Origin: JBCCMF01 sp038747545 | GTDB lineage: Bacteria > Bacteroidota > Rhodothermia > Rhodothermales > JBCCMF01 | Direction: 5' to 3' | DNA length: 64,000 bases | Assembly: GCA_038747545.1 (NCBI GenBank) | Contig: JBCDJT010000006.1 | Span: 4,128 to 68,127 of the forward strand | In this document: positions 43,440-51,905 of the stretch, in pieces | How the letters are laid out: every line of letters starts with the position of its first letter | How positions within the stretch are numbered: position 1 is the stretch's first letter | The notes under the pieces: generated by a model | Databases searched by the model: none | Told to the model about the DNA's origin: nothing | What the model saw: the letters and a program-made list of their open reading frames with translations, nothing else | Translations under genes and position numbers: made by a program

Positions 43440-44090
43440 ATGAAAAAGTACCTCACCGAGTTTATAGGCACGTTCTTCCTGGTCCTCACCATCGGTCTCG
43501 CCGTCGCAAGTGGCTCCCCCCTGGCTCCGTTAGCTATTGGTAGTGCGCTGATGGTGCTCGTGTACATGGGCGGCCATGTGTCCGGCGCGCACTACAACCC
43601 CGCGGTGACCATTGCGATCGTCGCGCTTGGCAAGATGGAGCGCGCCGATGTGTTGCCCTACATTGGCGCACAAATCGTGGGTGCCTTCGCCGCCGCTGCA
43701 ACATCGTTCCTCATCGTGGGCAGCACCTTTGCGCCCGCACCTGCGGCAGAGGCACCCATGCTGGCCGTCTTGCTCGTCGAGTTCCTGTTTACGTTCATGC
43801 TGGTGCTCGTCATCATGAACGTGGCGGTGGCCAAAGCCACGGAAGGCAACGGATTCTACGGCCTCGCCATCGGTTTCACCGTCACTGCTGCAGCGTTTGC
43901 GGGCGGGGGCATCTCCGGGGGCGCGTTTAACCCGGCTGTGGGCATTGGCCCTATCGTGATGAATGCCCTCGCTGGTGATGGAGGGTTCGCGGATCTCTGG
44001 ATCTACCTGGTCGCCCCAATCGCAGGTGGGCTGGCGGCTATGCTGGTCTTCAATATCCAGGAGGCCGAGAAAGAAGCCGCCTATGCCTGA
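43440..44090 (+). CDS. MIP-family channel (aquaporin-like)
   Basis: 216 residues, six membrane helices. Both half-helix motifs are present: GAHYNPAVT (~residue 55) and GGAFNPAVGIG (~residue 165). In AqpZ and GlpF the second NPA is followed by the filter arginine; here it is Val. The pore constriction should therefore be wider and uncharged, so selectivity may differ from water or glycerol. A terminator follows at 44116. Confidence 0.88.
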   Translation: MKKYLTEFIGTFFLVLTIGLAVASGSPLAPLAIGSALMVLVYMGGHVSGAHYNPAVTIAIVALGKMERADVLPYIGAQIVGAFAAAATSFLIVGSTFAPAPAAEAPMLAVLLVEFLFTFMLVLVIMNVAVAKATEGNGFYGLAIGFTVTAAAFAGGGISGGAFNPAVGIGPIVMNALAGDGGFADLWIYLVAPIAGGLAAMLVFNIQEAEKEAAYA

Positions 44091-44115
44091 CCATAGTTTG
44101 CCGAAAGGGTGAGCG

Positions 44116-44151
44116 GAGGGGTAGCGATGTATCTATCAGCCGCTGCCCCTC
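44116..44151 (+). terminator. Terminator of the aquaporin gene
   Basis: GAGGGGTAGCG (44116-44126) pairs with CGCTGCCCCTC (44141-44151) over 11 pairs with one wobble and a 14-base loop. A weak T-rich stretch, TGCTTGTGTT, follows. It is 25 bases after the stop codon. Confidence 0.65.
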
Positions 44152-44268
44152 TGCTTGTGTTCAGCTAATCGCGCATTGACATGCCCTCTTTCGGGATTAC
44201 GCCATCATCCGAGCGCGCGCCCGGATGTAGCCCTCCGCTTCAATCGCTTTACTCCAACCCAGCCTGCT

Positions 44269-45111
44269 GTGAACGTCACCGATCTCCTGCCCGACAACCT
44301 CTTCGCTGACCACACGGTGTTTATCACGGGAGGCGGCAGTGGCATCAACTTCGGTATCGCCCAGACCTTTGCGCGGCTGGGTGCCCAGCTCGCGATCTGC
44401 GGGCGCACGCAAGAGAAGCTAGATCGTGCCCAAGCCGACCTCGAAGCGCTGGGCGCCGAGGTGTTCACCGCTGTGGCCGATGTGCGGGACTACGATGCGC
44501 TCGCAGCAGCGTTTGAGGCCACCAGCGATGCGCTCGGCCCGATTCATACGCTCGTCTGCGGAGCCGCTGGCAATTTCCTCGCGCCCGCTGAGAAGCTAAG
44601 CGCCAACGGCTTCAAAGCGGTCGTAGACATTGATCTGCTCGGGTCGTTCAACGCGGCGCGTGCGGCGTTCGACCAGCTCAAGGCGACGGGTGGCAACATC
44701 ATCTTCATCTCGGCAGGGCAGTCGTTTGTCCCGTACATGGCGCAGGCGCACGCTGGGGCAGCCAAAGCAGGCGTAGACAACCTGATGCGCAATCTCGCGC
44801 TGGAGTGGGGGCGTTTTGGCATCCGGTCCAACAGCATCGCGCCTGGACCCATTGGCGGTACGGAAGGCATGAAACGCCTAGCGCCAGACGACCCTAAGCT
44901 ACAAGCTCGGTTCAAGCAGATCGTGCCGCTCCAGCGCTTCGGCACCGTCCAGGACATCGGTCACGCTGCTGTGTTTTTGGCTTCGCCCCTGGCGTCATAC
45001 GTTACGGGCACCTGCCTCGTGGTGGACGGTGGCATGAACCTGCCCGGCTCTGGGCTTTTCGGGGCGTTGGTGCGCGAAGGCATGCGTGCCCAACGCGACG
45101 GCGGCGCCTGA
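44269..45111 (+). CDS. SDR oxidoreductase, DECR2-like dienoyl-CoA reductase
   Basis: 280 residues, GTG start (first residues MNVTDLLPDNLF); upstream starts are less likely. Rossmann SDR: FITGGGSGINFGIAQTFA, then FISAGQSF. The usual catalytic YxxxK is HxxxK here, in AQAHAGAAKAGVDN, followed by EWGRFGIRSNSIAPGPIGG and TEGMKRL. Peroxisomal 2,4-dienoyl-CoA reductase has the same QxHAGxAKA and APGPIxGTEG pattern, so it likely handles unsaturated fatty-acid intermediates in beta-oxidation. Confidence 0.85.
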   Translation: MNVTDLLPDNLFADHTVFITGGGSGINFGIAQTFARLGAQLAICGRTQEKLDRAQADLEALGAEVFTAVADVRDYDALAAAFEATSDALGPIHTLVCGAAGNFLAPAEKLSANGFKAVVDIDLLGSFNAARAAFDQLKATGGNIIFISAGQSFVPYMAQAHAGAAKAGVDNLMRNLALEWGRFGIRSNSIAPGPIGGTEGMKRLAPDDPKLQARFKQIVPLQRFGTVQDIGHAAVFLASPLASYVTGTCLVVDGGMNLPGSGLFGALVREGMRAQRDGGA

Positions 45112-45198
45112 CGGACGGAATACTCCGATTGGGCGATGGGCAACGAGCATCTTGACGCCTAGACTGTCCGCAATCCGTCTAGCGAATGAGAGCGTATC

Positions 45199-46053
45199 AT
45201 GACGCGCCAACGCCTGCAGCAATTGCTTGCCCTACTGCTTTGCAGCGTAGCATGGTGTACGGCTGGACCGCAGGCGCTGGCACAGCGGTTTTATCCATTC
45301 CTTCTTGTGGAGCAGAGCCAAACCGATACCGACTTCGCGCAGGTCAACACGTTTTTCGACAGCTTCAACACGTTCTGGCAGTCAAGCCAGCGCGAGGCCT
45401 TTCAGCCCCTCCTAGCCGAGGACTTTACGCACTATCGCTTTGGCGGCGGCTTCCGGCTGCTGATGGCAGAGCGCAGCCTCGGCTTTAGCATCCAGACCGC
45501 ATTCACCTACGGTCACGTGGGGACAGACCGGCAGTTCCGCTACACCAATGGCATGGGGCACGACATGGACGTGACGCATCGCGAGTACAGCTGGGACTTC
45601 CAGATGGGCCCGGTCATCGCAAAGCGGATCTTGCTGCAAGGGATTCTGAACGGCTACTTCCGCGACCTCTCGTACCGCATGTACACACGCTTCCAGGACG
45701 GCTCGCGCAGCCTCGGTAACGTCTACAAGATCTCCGGGGTGTACACCGGGCTGGGCTCGTCGCTCGAGGTAGGCGTGGGCGGAGGCATCCGGCTAGGGCC
45801 GCTCTACCTGAATGCCAAGTGGGTCACGCCGCTGTCGGGGTTTCCGCCCGGCCAAAACCTCGTGGACCTGGATGATTACGACAACGATGAGTTCCCACCT
45901 ACCCAACTGCCCACCGATTACGCGTTGTGGGCCACGGATCCCGTCGAGTTTGCGCAGCGCGATGCGGCGGGCGACCCGGTGGGCGTCAAGGTAGACGCCC
46001 TGCGCGGCTCACGGATCACGTTCGGGCTGGAACTGTGGCTCGGAGGATGGTGA
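45199..46053 (+). CDS. Outer-membrane beta-barrel-like protein
   Basis: 284 residues. Signal peptide to ALAQ (~residue 29). The rest is amphipathic strand-rich, with aromatic girdles (FSIQTAFTYGHVG, YSWDFQMGPVIAKRIL, VGVGGGIRLGPLYLNAKWV) and ends in LWLGGW, an aromatic barrel-closing strand. No family recognised. Followed directly by a small lipoprotein gene whose ATG is 2 bases after the stop, so they probably act together. Confidence 0.6.
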   Translation: MTRQRLQQLLALLLCSVAWCTAGPQALAQRFYPFLLVEQSQTDTDFAQVNTFFDSFNTFWQSSQREAFQPLLAEDFTHYRFGGGFRLLMAERSLGFSIQTAFTYGHVGTDRQFRYTNGMGHDMDVTHREYSWDFQMGPVIAKRILLQGILNGYFRDLSYRMYTRFQDGSRSLGNVYKISGVYTGLGSSLEVGVGGGIRLGPLYLNAKWVTPLSGFPPGQNLVDLDDYDNDEFPPTQLPTDYALWATDPVEFAQRDAAGDPVGVKVDALRGSRITFGLELWLGGW

Positions 46054-46055
46054 CC

Positions 46056-46550
46056 ATGTACAAATCTCGACCCTTACTCCTCACCGTAGTGGCCTTCCTG
46101 GTCCTGTCAGCATGTATTCCCGCCAATCGGGAACGCAAGCAACTGCTTGGCACGTGGGACATCGTGCATTCGGAGCGCATTGCTATCTTCGACGATGGCA
46201 GCACCGAGGTGTTCGAGGACCTGACCGATGCGGGAACGCTTGAGATCTCGGAGGGCGGAGTCACGGGTATCCTGACCGACTTCGTGCTGGACTACACCAA
46301 CTTCGCGGGCACGCGAATCAACTTTGAGGGCAGCGTCAGCGTGGACGAAGAAACGTCGCGCGTGCTCCTCAGCCCGTTCGACTGCGGAAGCAGTATTTTC
46401 AACTGCTCGCTCGTGATGAACGTGCAGGAAGACAAGCGGCGGCAGCAAATCTGGACGTACTTCTACACCGATCCACCCCGGCAGGGCCAGTACGACCCCA
46501 CCGCCAACGACACGCACTTCCGCTGGACGCTCACGCTACGGAAGCAGTGA
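46056..46550 (+). CDS. Small lipoprotein with lipocalin-like pattern
   Basis: 164 residues. Of two ATGs, 46056 has an ideal GGAGG (46042-46046) 9 bases upstream, while 46047 abuts it. Lipobox LSAC (~residues 17-20). The LLGTWDIVHSERI opening and eight or so strands resemble the small lipocalin-like lipoproteins of Bacteroidota (tentative). Coupled to the beta-barrel gene upstream. Function unknown. Confidence 0.65.
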   Translation: MYKSRPLLLTVVAFLVLSACIPANRERKQLLGTWDIVHSERIAIFDDGSTEVFEDLTDAGTLEISEGGVTGILTDFVLDYTNFAGTRINFEGSVSVDEETSRVLLSPFDCGSSIFNCSLVMNVQEDKRRQQIWTYFYTDPPRQGQYDPTANDTHFRWTLTLRKQ

Positions 46551-46638
46551 TCCCGATCTGCTTTCGATTGCTAAGCGCGTACTCCTAGGTGCAACGCCGG
46601 GGGCAACCGCGGGACACGGTCGAGTGGGCAAAGCGCAC

Positions 46639-46941
46639 TCATTCGACTTCTTCAATGACTTCAAACGTCACCCGCTCACCCGCACGCACAGACAGGAAGC
46701 CTTTGACGTTCACCACGAAGTCGGCCACGCGCTTCTTGATCTTACCAGAGCGCAGCTTGCGATAGGTGACGCCACTGAAGTGTACCTCGTCTTCTTCTAC
46801 CAAGGCTTGCAGTTTGTCTTGCACGTCCTCCGTCGCAAAGAAGACGCCGCGTATCCTGCTGTTGACCGTTCGTTTGCGAAATGCGAAGCCTTCGCCTTCA
46901 ATGTTTCCGAGGGTGGCGGATTGCAGCTGGTAGAGTGCCAT
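46639..46941 (-). CDS. Orphan 100-residue protein
   Basis: 100 residues with no signal peptide or membrane segment. Basic residues cluster in TYRKLRSGKIKKR; the end is acidic (FEVIEEVE). The strand pattern with VNVKGFLSVRAGERVTFEV looks like a small beta barrel of the OB or cold-shock kind but is not a clear match. It has its own AT-rich upstream spacer (46942-47101). Not recognised. Confidence 0.5.
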   Translation of the reverse strand: MALYQLQSATLGNIEGEGFAFRKRTVNSRIRGVFFATEDVQDKLQALVEEDEVHFSGVTYRKLRSGKIKKRVADFVVNVKGFLSVRAGERVTFEVIEEVE

Positions 46942-47101
46942 GGGGCATCAGAGATAAGTTGATCAACGAACAGTCGCCTTAATGCTGGGCGATTTTGATA
47001 CAACGTACTATATCTGTGATACTTTTAAGTTCCTGTATTTCGTACGCTTACCCGCTGGGCGAACGGTTGAGAGGGTACCAAGTGGGCGCAGGCAGGCACA
47101 G

Positions 47102-48760
47102 CTAGGTCTGCAGGACACCTACTTTGAAATCCGGCATCTCCGGGTTGTGATCGGCCATCTCGAGGCCGCGACTCAGCCAAGCCCGCGTAGCCGTAGGCTC
47201 GATAATCTCATCTACCCAGAGGCGGGCCGCAGCATAGTACGGGTCAGCCTGGGCGTCGTAGCGGGCCTGGATGGTGGCGAGGAGGGCAGCTTTGTCCTCC
47301 TCGGAGAGGGCTTGGCCTTGCCGTTCGAGCTTGGAGACCTGGATCTGCGCCAGCGTCTTGGCGGCTTGCGCGCCCCCCATGACCGCGATGCGCGCTGAGG
47401 GCCAAGCGCAGATGAGGCGCGGGTCGTAGGCACGTCCGCACATGGCGTAGTTGCCCGCCCCGTACGAGTTGCCCACGATCACCGTGAACTTGGGCACGAC
47501 CGAGTTGGAGACGGCGTTGACCATCTTGGCGCCGTCCTTGATGATGCCGCCGTGCTCTGAGCGTTTGCCCACCATGAAGCCGGTTACATCTTGGAGGAAC
47601 ACCAGTGGGATGCGCTTCTGGTTGCAGTTCATGATGAACCGCGCCGCCTTATCGGCCGAGTCGCTGTAGATGACGCCGCCCACCTGCATCTCGCCCGACG
47701 CGGTCTTCACCACTTGCCGCTGGTTAGCCACGATGCCGACGCTCCAGCCGTCGATGCGCGCGTAGCCGGTGAGTAGCGTTTGGCCATACTCGGCTTTGTA
47801 CGGCGTCCACGAGCCGGCGTCGATGAGGCGGGCGAGCACCTCGTGCATGTCGTAAGGTTGTTGGCCGGATTGCGGGAAGAGGTCGAGCAGGTCGTCGGCG
47901 GGGAAGGCGGGGGCGACAGGCGTAGCACGGGTGAAGCCCGCCCGCTCCGAGGGGCCGAGGTGTGAGACGAGGTCGCGGATGGTGGCGAGGCACGTCGCAT
48001 CGTCGGGCATGTGGTAGTCGGTGACGCCCGAGATGTGCGAGTGCGTTGCCGCGCCGCCCAGCGTTTCTTTGTCGACAACCTCGCCGATGGCCGCCTTGAC
48101 CAAGAACGGCCCCGCCAGGAAAACCGAGCCTGTGCCGTCCACAATCAGCGCCTCGTCGCTCATAATAGGCAGGTACGCGCCGCCCGCCACGCAGCTGCCC
48201 ATGATGGCGGCGATCTGCGGGATGCCTTTGCTCGACAGCACCGCATTGTTGCGGAAGATGCGGCCGAAGTGCTCCTTGTCCGGGAAGATCTCATCCTGCA
48301 TCGGCAGGTAGACGCCCGCCGAGTCCACGAGGTAGATGATGGGCACGTGGTTCTCCAGCGCGATCTCCTGGGCGCGCAGGTTCTTCTTGGCGGTGATCGG
48401 AAACCAGGCGCCCGCCTTCACGGTGGCGTCGTTGGCGACGATCAGGCACAGCCGCCCGTGAATCTTGCCAAGGCCCATCACGGTGCCCGCCGACGGGCAG
48501 CCGCCCTCGTCTTCGTACATGCCGTACCCCGCGAACGTCCCGATCTCGGTAAAGTCAGCAGCGTCGTCCAGCAGTGCTGCGACGCGTTCGCGGGCCGTGA
48601 GCTTTCCACGCTTGTGCTCGCGGTCGATGCGCTTCTGCCCGCCGCCCAGCGCGACCGTGGCGCGGCGTGCCTTCAAGGTGTCGAGGAGGGTTTGGTAGTG
48701 GGTCCGGCGGCGCTTGGCAGCGCTGGTCGCTGGAGCCTCGTGGCCAATAGAGGTGGGCAT
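47102..48760 (-). CDS. Acyl-CoA carboxylase carboxyltransferase subunit
   Basis: 552 residues from the ATG at 48760; an ATG at 48874 would add 38. Two crotonase-fold halves carry the carboxybiotin and acyl-CoA sites: GAWFPITAKKNLRAQEIA, DSAGVYLPMQDEIFPDKEHFG, GSCVAGGAYLPIMSDE and, in the second half, QDVTGFMVGKRSEHGGI. The layout fits 3-methylcrotonyl-CoA carboxylase beta more than propionyl-CoA. No biotin-carboxylase partner is nearby. Leucine degradation is the likeliest role. Confidence 0.85.
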   Translation of the reverse strand: MPTSIGHEAPATSAAKRRRTHYQTLLDTLKARRATVALGGGQKRIDREHKRGKLTARERVAALLDDAADFTEIGTFAGYGMYEDEGGCPSAGTVMGLGKIHGRLCLIVANDATVKAGAWFPITAKKNLRAQEIALENHVPIIYLVDSAGVYLPMQDEIFPDKEHFGRIFRNNAVLSSKGIPQIAAIMGSCVAGGAYLPIMSDEALIVDGTGSVFLAGPFLVKAAIGEVVDKETLGGAATHSHISGVTDYHMPDDATCLATIRDLVSHLGPSERAGFTRATPVAPAFPADDLLDLFPQSGQQPYDMHEVLARLIDAGSWTPYKAEYGQTLLTGYARIDGWSVGIVANQRQVVKTASGEMQVGGVIYSDSADKAARFIMNCNQKRIPLVFLQDVTGFMVGKRSEHGGIIKDGAKMVNAVSNSVVPKFTVIVGNSYGAGNYAMCGRAYDPRLICAWPSARIAVMGGAQAAKTLAQIQVSKLERQGQALSEEDKAALLATIQARYDAQADPYYAAARLWVDEIIEPTATRAWLSRGLEMADHNPEMPDFKVGVLQT

Positions 48761-48952
48761 GGCATCAGGAGTCGTGCTGAAATCGGCGCCTGATACCGCC
48801 AAGGCGGAAGCGGTTCCGGCGGCAAGGTACTCTTCGTCAGGGATTAGCACGCGTCTCGCAAACAACCCGGGCATGCAATAAGCGGCCTCGCCGTGGCGTT
48901 GCTAAACCTCCCCCAAGGTGATGCAATTCTAACCATCTACCTTCTTTTCATC

Positions 48953-49768
48953 ATGATTAAGCGTTTCAACCTGAGCAGCCTTTGTGGCCTGCTTGCCCTG
49001 GTACTCCTCACTCTGCCTGTTCAAGCACAAGACCGTGAGGACGAGAACACTACCGTCATTGAGATCACCAAAGATGGCTCCGTCACGATCAACGGCGAGG
49101 CTATGGACACCGACCGCAATGCGATCGATGTAGACGGTGCGTTTGTCATCCGCATGAAAGACGACAACGGTGACACCATTCGGGTCTACCGCTCGGCCGA
49201 TGATCGCCCCAATGTCTTCACCCGGTTCCGGGGCTTAGACGATGACGACATACGCCTAGACCTGGAAGACTTCTTCGCCGACCGCGATATGGATGCCCAG
49301 CTTCAGTTTCGGAGGGGCGTCGAGCTAAACAACCTCTTTCGTGGCCCAAACGGCGTTCGTTGGGGCAGCGGTACGATTGGCCCTGAGTACCGCGTGTTCT
49401 CCAGCGATGACGACGCTGCCCTCTCGGTGTTCGGAAACCGCCTCAGTGACCTGTCGCGTGAAGCCGAGCAGGAACAGCTCAAAAACCGAGTGCAGATCCT
49501 AAAGCTCGAACGCGAGGCGGCAGCGTTGGCACAGCAAGCTCGCCGCACATCGGGGGCCGAACGTGAGGAGCTTGAAGCCGAACTCGACGCGCAACTCGAC
49601 GACATCTTTGAGATGAAGATGGAGCTGCGTCAGGCTGAGATCAAGCTGCTGGAAGAACAGCTCGCCGAAGCCCGCACGGCTTTCGAGAAGCGCTCAGCTG
49701 AGCGCGAGCGCATGATCGAGCGCCGGAAACGTGAGCTGCTTGGCGAGCGCGACGCGCTGGACTGGTAA
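48953..49768 (+). CDS. Exported protein with C-terminal coiled coil
   Basis: 271 residues. Signal peptide to VQAQ (~residue 24), an acidic beta-rich part (~25-170) full of Asp, and a long charged helix (~165-265; REAEQEQLKNRVQIL, LEAELDAQLDDIFEMKMELR). The helix has heptad character and probably mediates self-assembly. The ATG at 48953 fits the signal peptide. Convergent with the NamZ gene 5 bases away. Unknown function. Confidence 0.65.
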   Translation: MIKRFNLSSLCGLLALVLLTLPVQAQDREDENTTVIEITKDGSVTINGEAMDTDRNAIDVDGAFVIRMKDDNGDTIRVYRSADDRPNVFTRFRGLDDDDIRLDLEDFFADRDMDAQLQFRRGVELNNLFRGPNGVRWGSGTIGPEYRVFSSDDDAALSVFGNRLSDLSREAEQEQLKNRVQILKLEREAAALAQQARRTSGAEREELEAELDAQLDDIFEMKMELRQAEIKLLEEQLAEARTAFEKRSAERERMIERRKRELLGERDALDW

Positions 49769-49773
49769 GCCCG

Positions 49774-51045
49774 TCAGTCGTACAGCAGGTACGGCTCACG
49801 CAAGGCCTGGAACCGCCCGACGTCATCGGCCCACGAGGCCACGATGGCGTCGGGCGTTGCTTTGTCTAGCAGGAGCATGCGGAACTGGGTAGTGCCCGCC
49901 AGCTTGGCGAGCCAATCGGCCTTGAGGAAGTCGTCAGGCTGTGCCTGATAGAACGCATGCAGTACGTGGACGCCCGCCGCCACGGGCTGGAGTGCCGTGG
50001 CATCAGTGACGGCGAGACGTACGCCGTTGAGGCTGCGGTCCTTGAGCTTCGGGTTTGCCGACATGCCTGGTATGCTGCGTGGTGTGAACGCCTCTGAGGT
50101 AAACGTCAGGCCCGCCAAGCCCGCTGTGTTCAGGGCAGCCGTAATGGCGTCGTGCGGTGCATCGGGCGCGCCGACGAGCAGAAACGGCGTCTCGGTACCT
50201 CGACCTTCGCTCGCCGTGGTGCCCTCGAAGAAGCAGGTGCCCGCGTACACCTGCGCCGTCTCAAAATCAGGGATATTGGGGCTGGTGGGCATCCAGGGCA
50301 GGCCCGTGTCCGGCCATCGCATGGCCCGCGTCCACCCTTGCATCGGCACAACGGTGAGGTCGAGGTTGTCGAGGCCGTCCAGCCAGCCTTCGCCTTTGAT
50401 CATCTGCGCCAGTTCACCGACCGTCAGGCCATGCACGACAGGAATTGGGTAGGCACCCACGAACGAGGTGTGTTCGGGCTCCAGCGTCCAACCCTCCACC
50501 AAGTCGCCTCCGAGCGGGTTCGGACGGTCAAGCACGACAAACGGCAGCCCGGCCTCTGCTGCCGCTTGCATGGCGTAGCCCATCGTCGAGATGTAGGTGT
50601 AGAACCGCGCGCCCACATCCTGGATGTCGAAAACGAGCACATCGACGTTGGTAAGCATGGTAGGCGTCGGTTTGCGCGTGCGGCCGTAGAGGCTGTAGAT
50701 CGGTGCGCCCGTTGCATCGTCAATGCCGTCGTCTACCTTCTCGCCCGCATCGGCATCGCCGCGCAGGCCGTGCTCCGGGCCGAACAGCGCCGCCAGCGTC
50801 ACGCCCTCGGCTGCGTGTAGCGCATCGGCGAGGTGCAGCGTATCCACCCGCCCTGTATGGTTGGTGATGAGCCCGACGCGCTGGCCCCGCAGCGATGCGA
50901 AGCCCTCGTCGTACCATGCTGCAGCACCAGTCTCCGCGGTTACTGTGGGCAGCGCTGAGGAGGCAGGTTGCGTGGGAGTAGGGCTGGAGGCGGGCTCGGG
51001 CTGGCAGCCAGCAAAGAGGAGGACAAGGAAGGCAATGCGTAGCAT
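49774..51045 (-). CDS. namZ: DUF1343/NamZ exo-N-acetylmuramidase
   Basis: 423 residues from the ATG at 51045, with lipobox FAGC at residues ~11-14. LRGQRVGLITNHTGR, FGPEHGLRGDADAGE, SLYGRTRKPT, DIQDVGARFYTYISTMG and DRPNPLGG are the conserved blocks of the DUF1343 family, of which NamZ removes terminal MurNAc in peptidoglycan recycling. Lipid anchoring places it in the envelope. The substrate is inferred from family. ATG at 51165 is an unlikely longer start. Confidence 0.85.
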   Translation of the reverse strand: MLRIAFLVLLFAGCQPEPASSPTPTQPASSALPTVTAETGAAAWYDEGFASLRGQRVGLITNHTGRVDTLHLADALHAAEGVTLAALFGPEHGLRGDADAGEKVDDGIDDATGAPIYSLYGRTRKPTPTMLTNVDVLVFDIQDVGARFYTYISTMGYAMQAAAEAGLPFVVLDRPNPLGGDLVEGWTLEPEHTSFVGAYPIPVVHGLTVGELAQMIKGEGWLDGLDNLDLTVVPMQGWTRAMRWPDTGLPWMPTSPNIPDFETAQVYAGTCFFEGTTASEGRGTETPFLLVGAPDAPHDAITAALNTAGLAGLTFTSEAFTPRSIPGMSANPKLKDRSLNGVRLAVTDATALQPVAAGVHVLHAFYQAQPDDFLKADWLAKLAGTTQFRMLLLDKATPDAIVASWADDVGRFQALREPYLLYD

Positions 51046-51055
51046 AGGCGCGCGG

Positions 51056-51295
51056 CTAGGCTGCTTCATGAGCTGTGGATTCGAGACTGGCAACGCGTGC
51101 CTGAAGCTTGTTGAACGCCAGTCGCTGCATATGGGACCAAAGGCCAACAACGGCCGCAACAGCACTCAGTTCAGCGCTCAAGGGCTCATCGAAACCCTGC
51201 ATCCACCACAGCATGAAGTAAAACAGGAAGATGTGGGATACGAAGAGGAACAGCTGACTCGACCATCCTGTGCCATTCACGAGCCGATTGTACAT
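51056..51295 (-). CDS. Small membrane protein
   Basis: 79 residues from the ATG at 51295. A hydrophobic segment SSQLFLFVSHIFLFYFMLWW near residues 12-31 is followed by an amphipathic helix and a second weak segment. It lies between the ndk terminator and the NamZ gene (10-base gap), so it may share NamZ's transcript. Not recognised; a chance ORF is possible. Confidence 0.4.
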   Translation of the reverse strand: MYNRLVNGTGWSSQLFLFVSHIFLFYFMLWWMQGFDEPLSAELSAVAAVVGLWSHMQRLAFNKLQARVASLESTAHEAA

Positions 51296-51337
51296 GTAGC
51301 CTGTGTCATTTGGTGAAATGAGGAGGCGGTAACATAC

Positions 51338-51369
51338 AAAAACCCCACCCAGCATGAGGCTGGGTGGGG
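51338..51369 (-). terminator. Terminator of ndk
   Basis: CCCCACCCAGC (51369-51359 on the minus strand) pairs perfectly with GCTGGGTGGGG (51353-51343) around a 5-base loop, and five T follow. It lies 27 bases beyond the ndk stop. Confidence 0.93.
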
Positions 51370-51395
51370 CAGAAAAGCAGCTAGCAGCTTTGCCC

Positions 51396-51818
51396 TTACG
51401 AGTTGGCAACGATGATGTGCTCGGGGAAGAAGTAGTTGGCCTCCAGCTTGCCGTTCTCCTCCGAGTCGGAGCCGTGTACGATGTTCTCGCCCATCGAGTC
51501 GGCGAAGTCGCGGCGGATGGTGCCTTCGTCGGCGTTGGCAGGGTTCGTGGCGCCGATCAGCGTGCGGAAGTCAGCCACGGCGTTGTCCTTTTCAAGCACG
51601 ATGGGCACGCAGGGACCGCTCGACATGAAGTCGGTCAGCTCGCCGAAGAAGGGGCGCTCTTTGTGGACGGCGTAAAAGCCTTCGGCTTCGGCTTTCGTAA
51701 GGCGGACCATCCTCAGGGCGCGCACGGTGAAGCCAGCCTCTTGGATGCGGCGGATGACTTCGCCGATCAAGTTCTTTCGGACACAATCGGGCTTGAGAAT
51801 GGCGAGGGTGCGTTGCAT
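51396..51818 (-). CDS. ndk: Nucleoside diphosphate kinase
   Basis: 140 residues. Balances NTP pools by phosphate transfer through a phosphohistidine. Start QRTLAILKPDCVRKNLIG, then MSSGPCVPIVLE and the active-site His in ENIVHGSDSEENG (residue ~114). Terminated by a strong stem-loop, so it is probably a single-gene unit. Confidence 0.97.
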   Translation of the reverse strand: MQRTLAILKPDCVRKNLIGEVIRRIQEAGFTVRALRMVRLTKAEAEGFYAVHKERPFFGELTDFMSSGPCVPIVLEKDNAVADFRTLIGATNPANADEGTIRRDFADSMGENIVHGSDSEENGKLEANYFFPEHIIVANS

Positions 51819-51905
51819 GTAACCTTTGGGATTGATGTTGAATCAGCCCTAAAAACTACATTCAGACGTGTCGCACCGACATTGATCGTTCGTGAAAAGA
51901 AGCTG

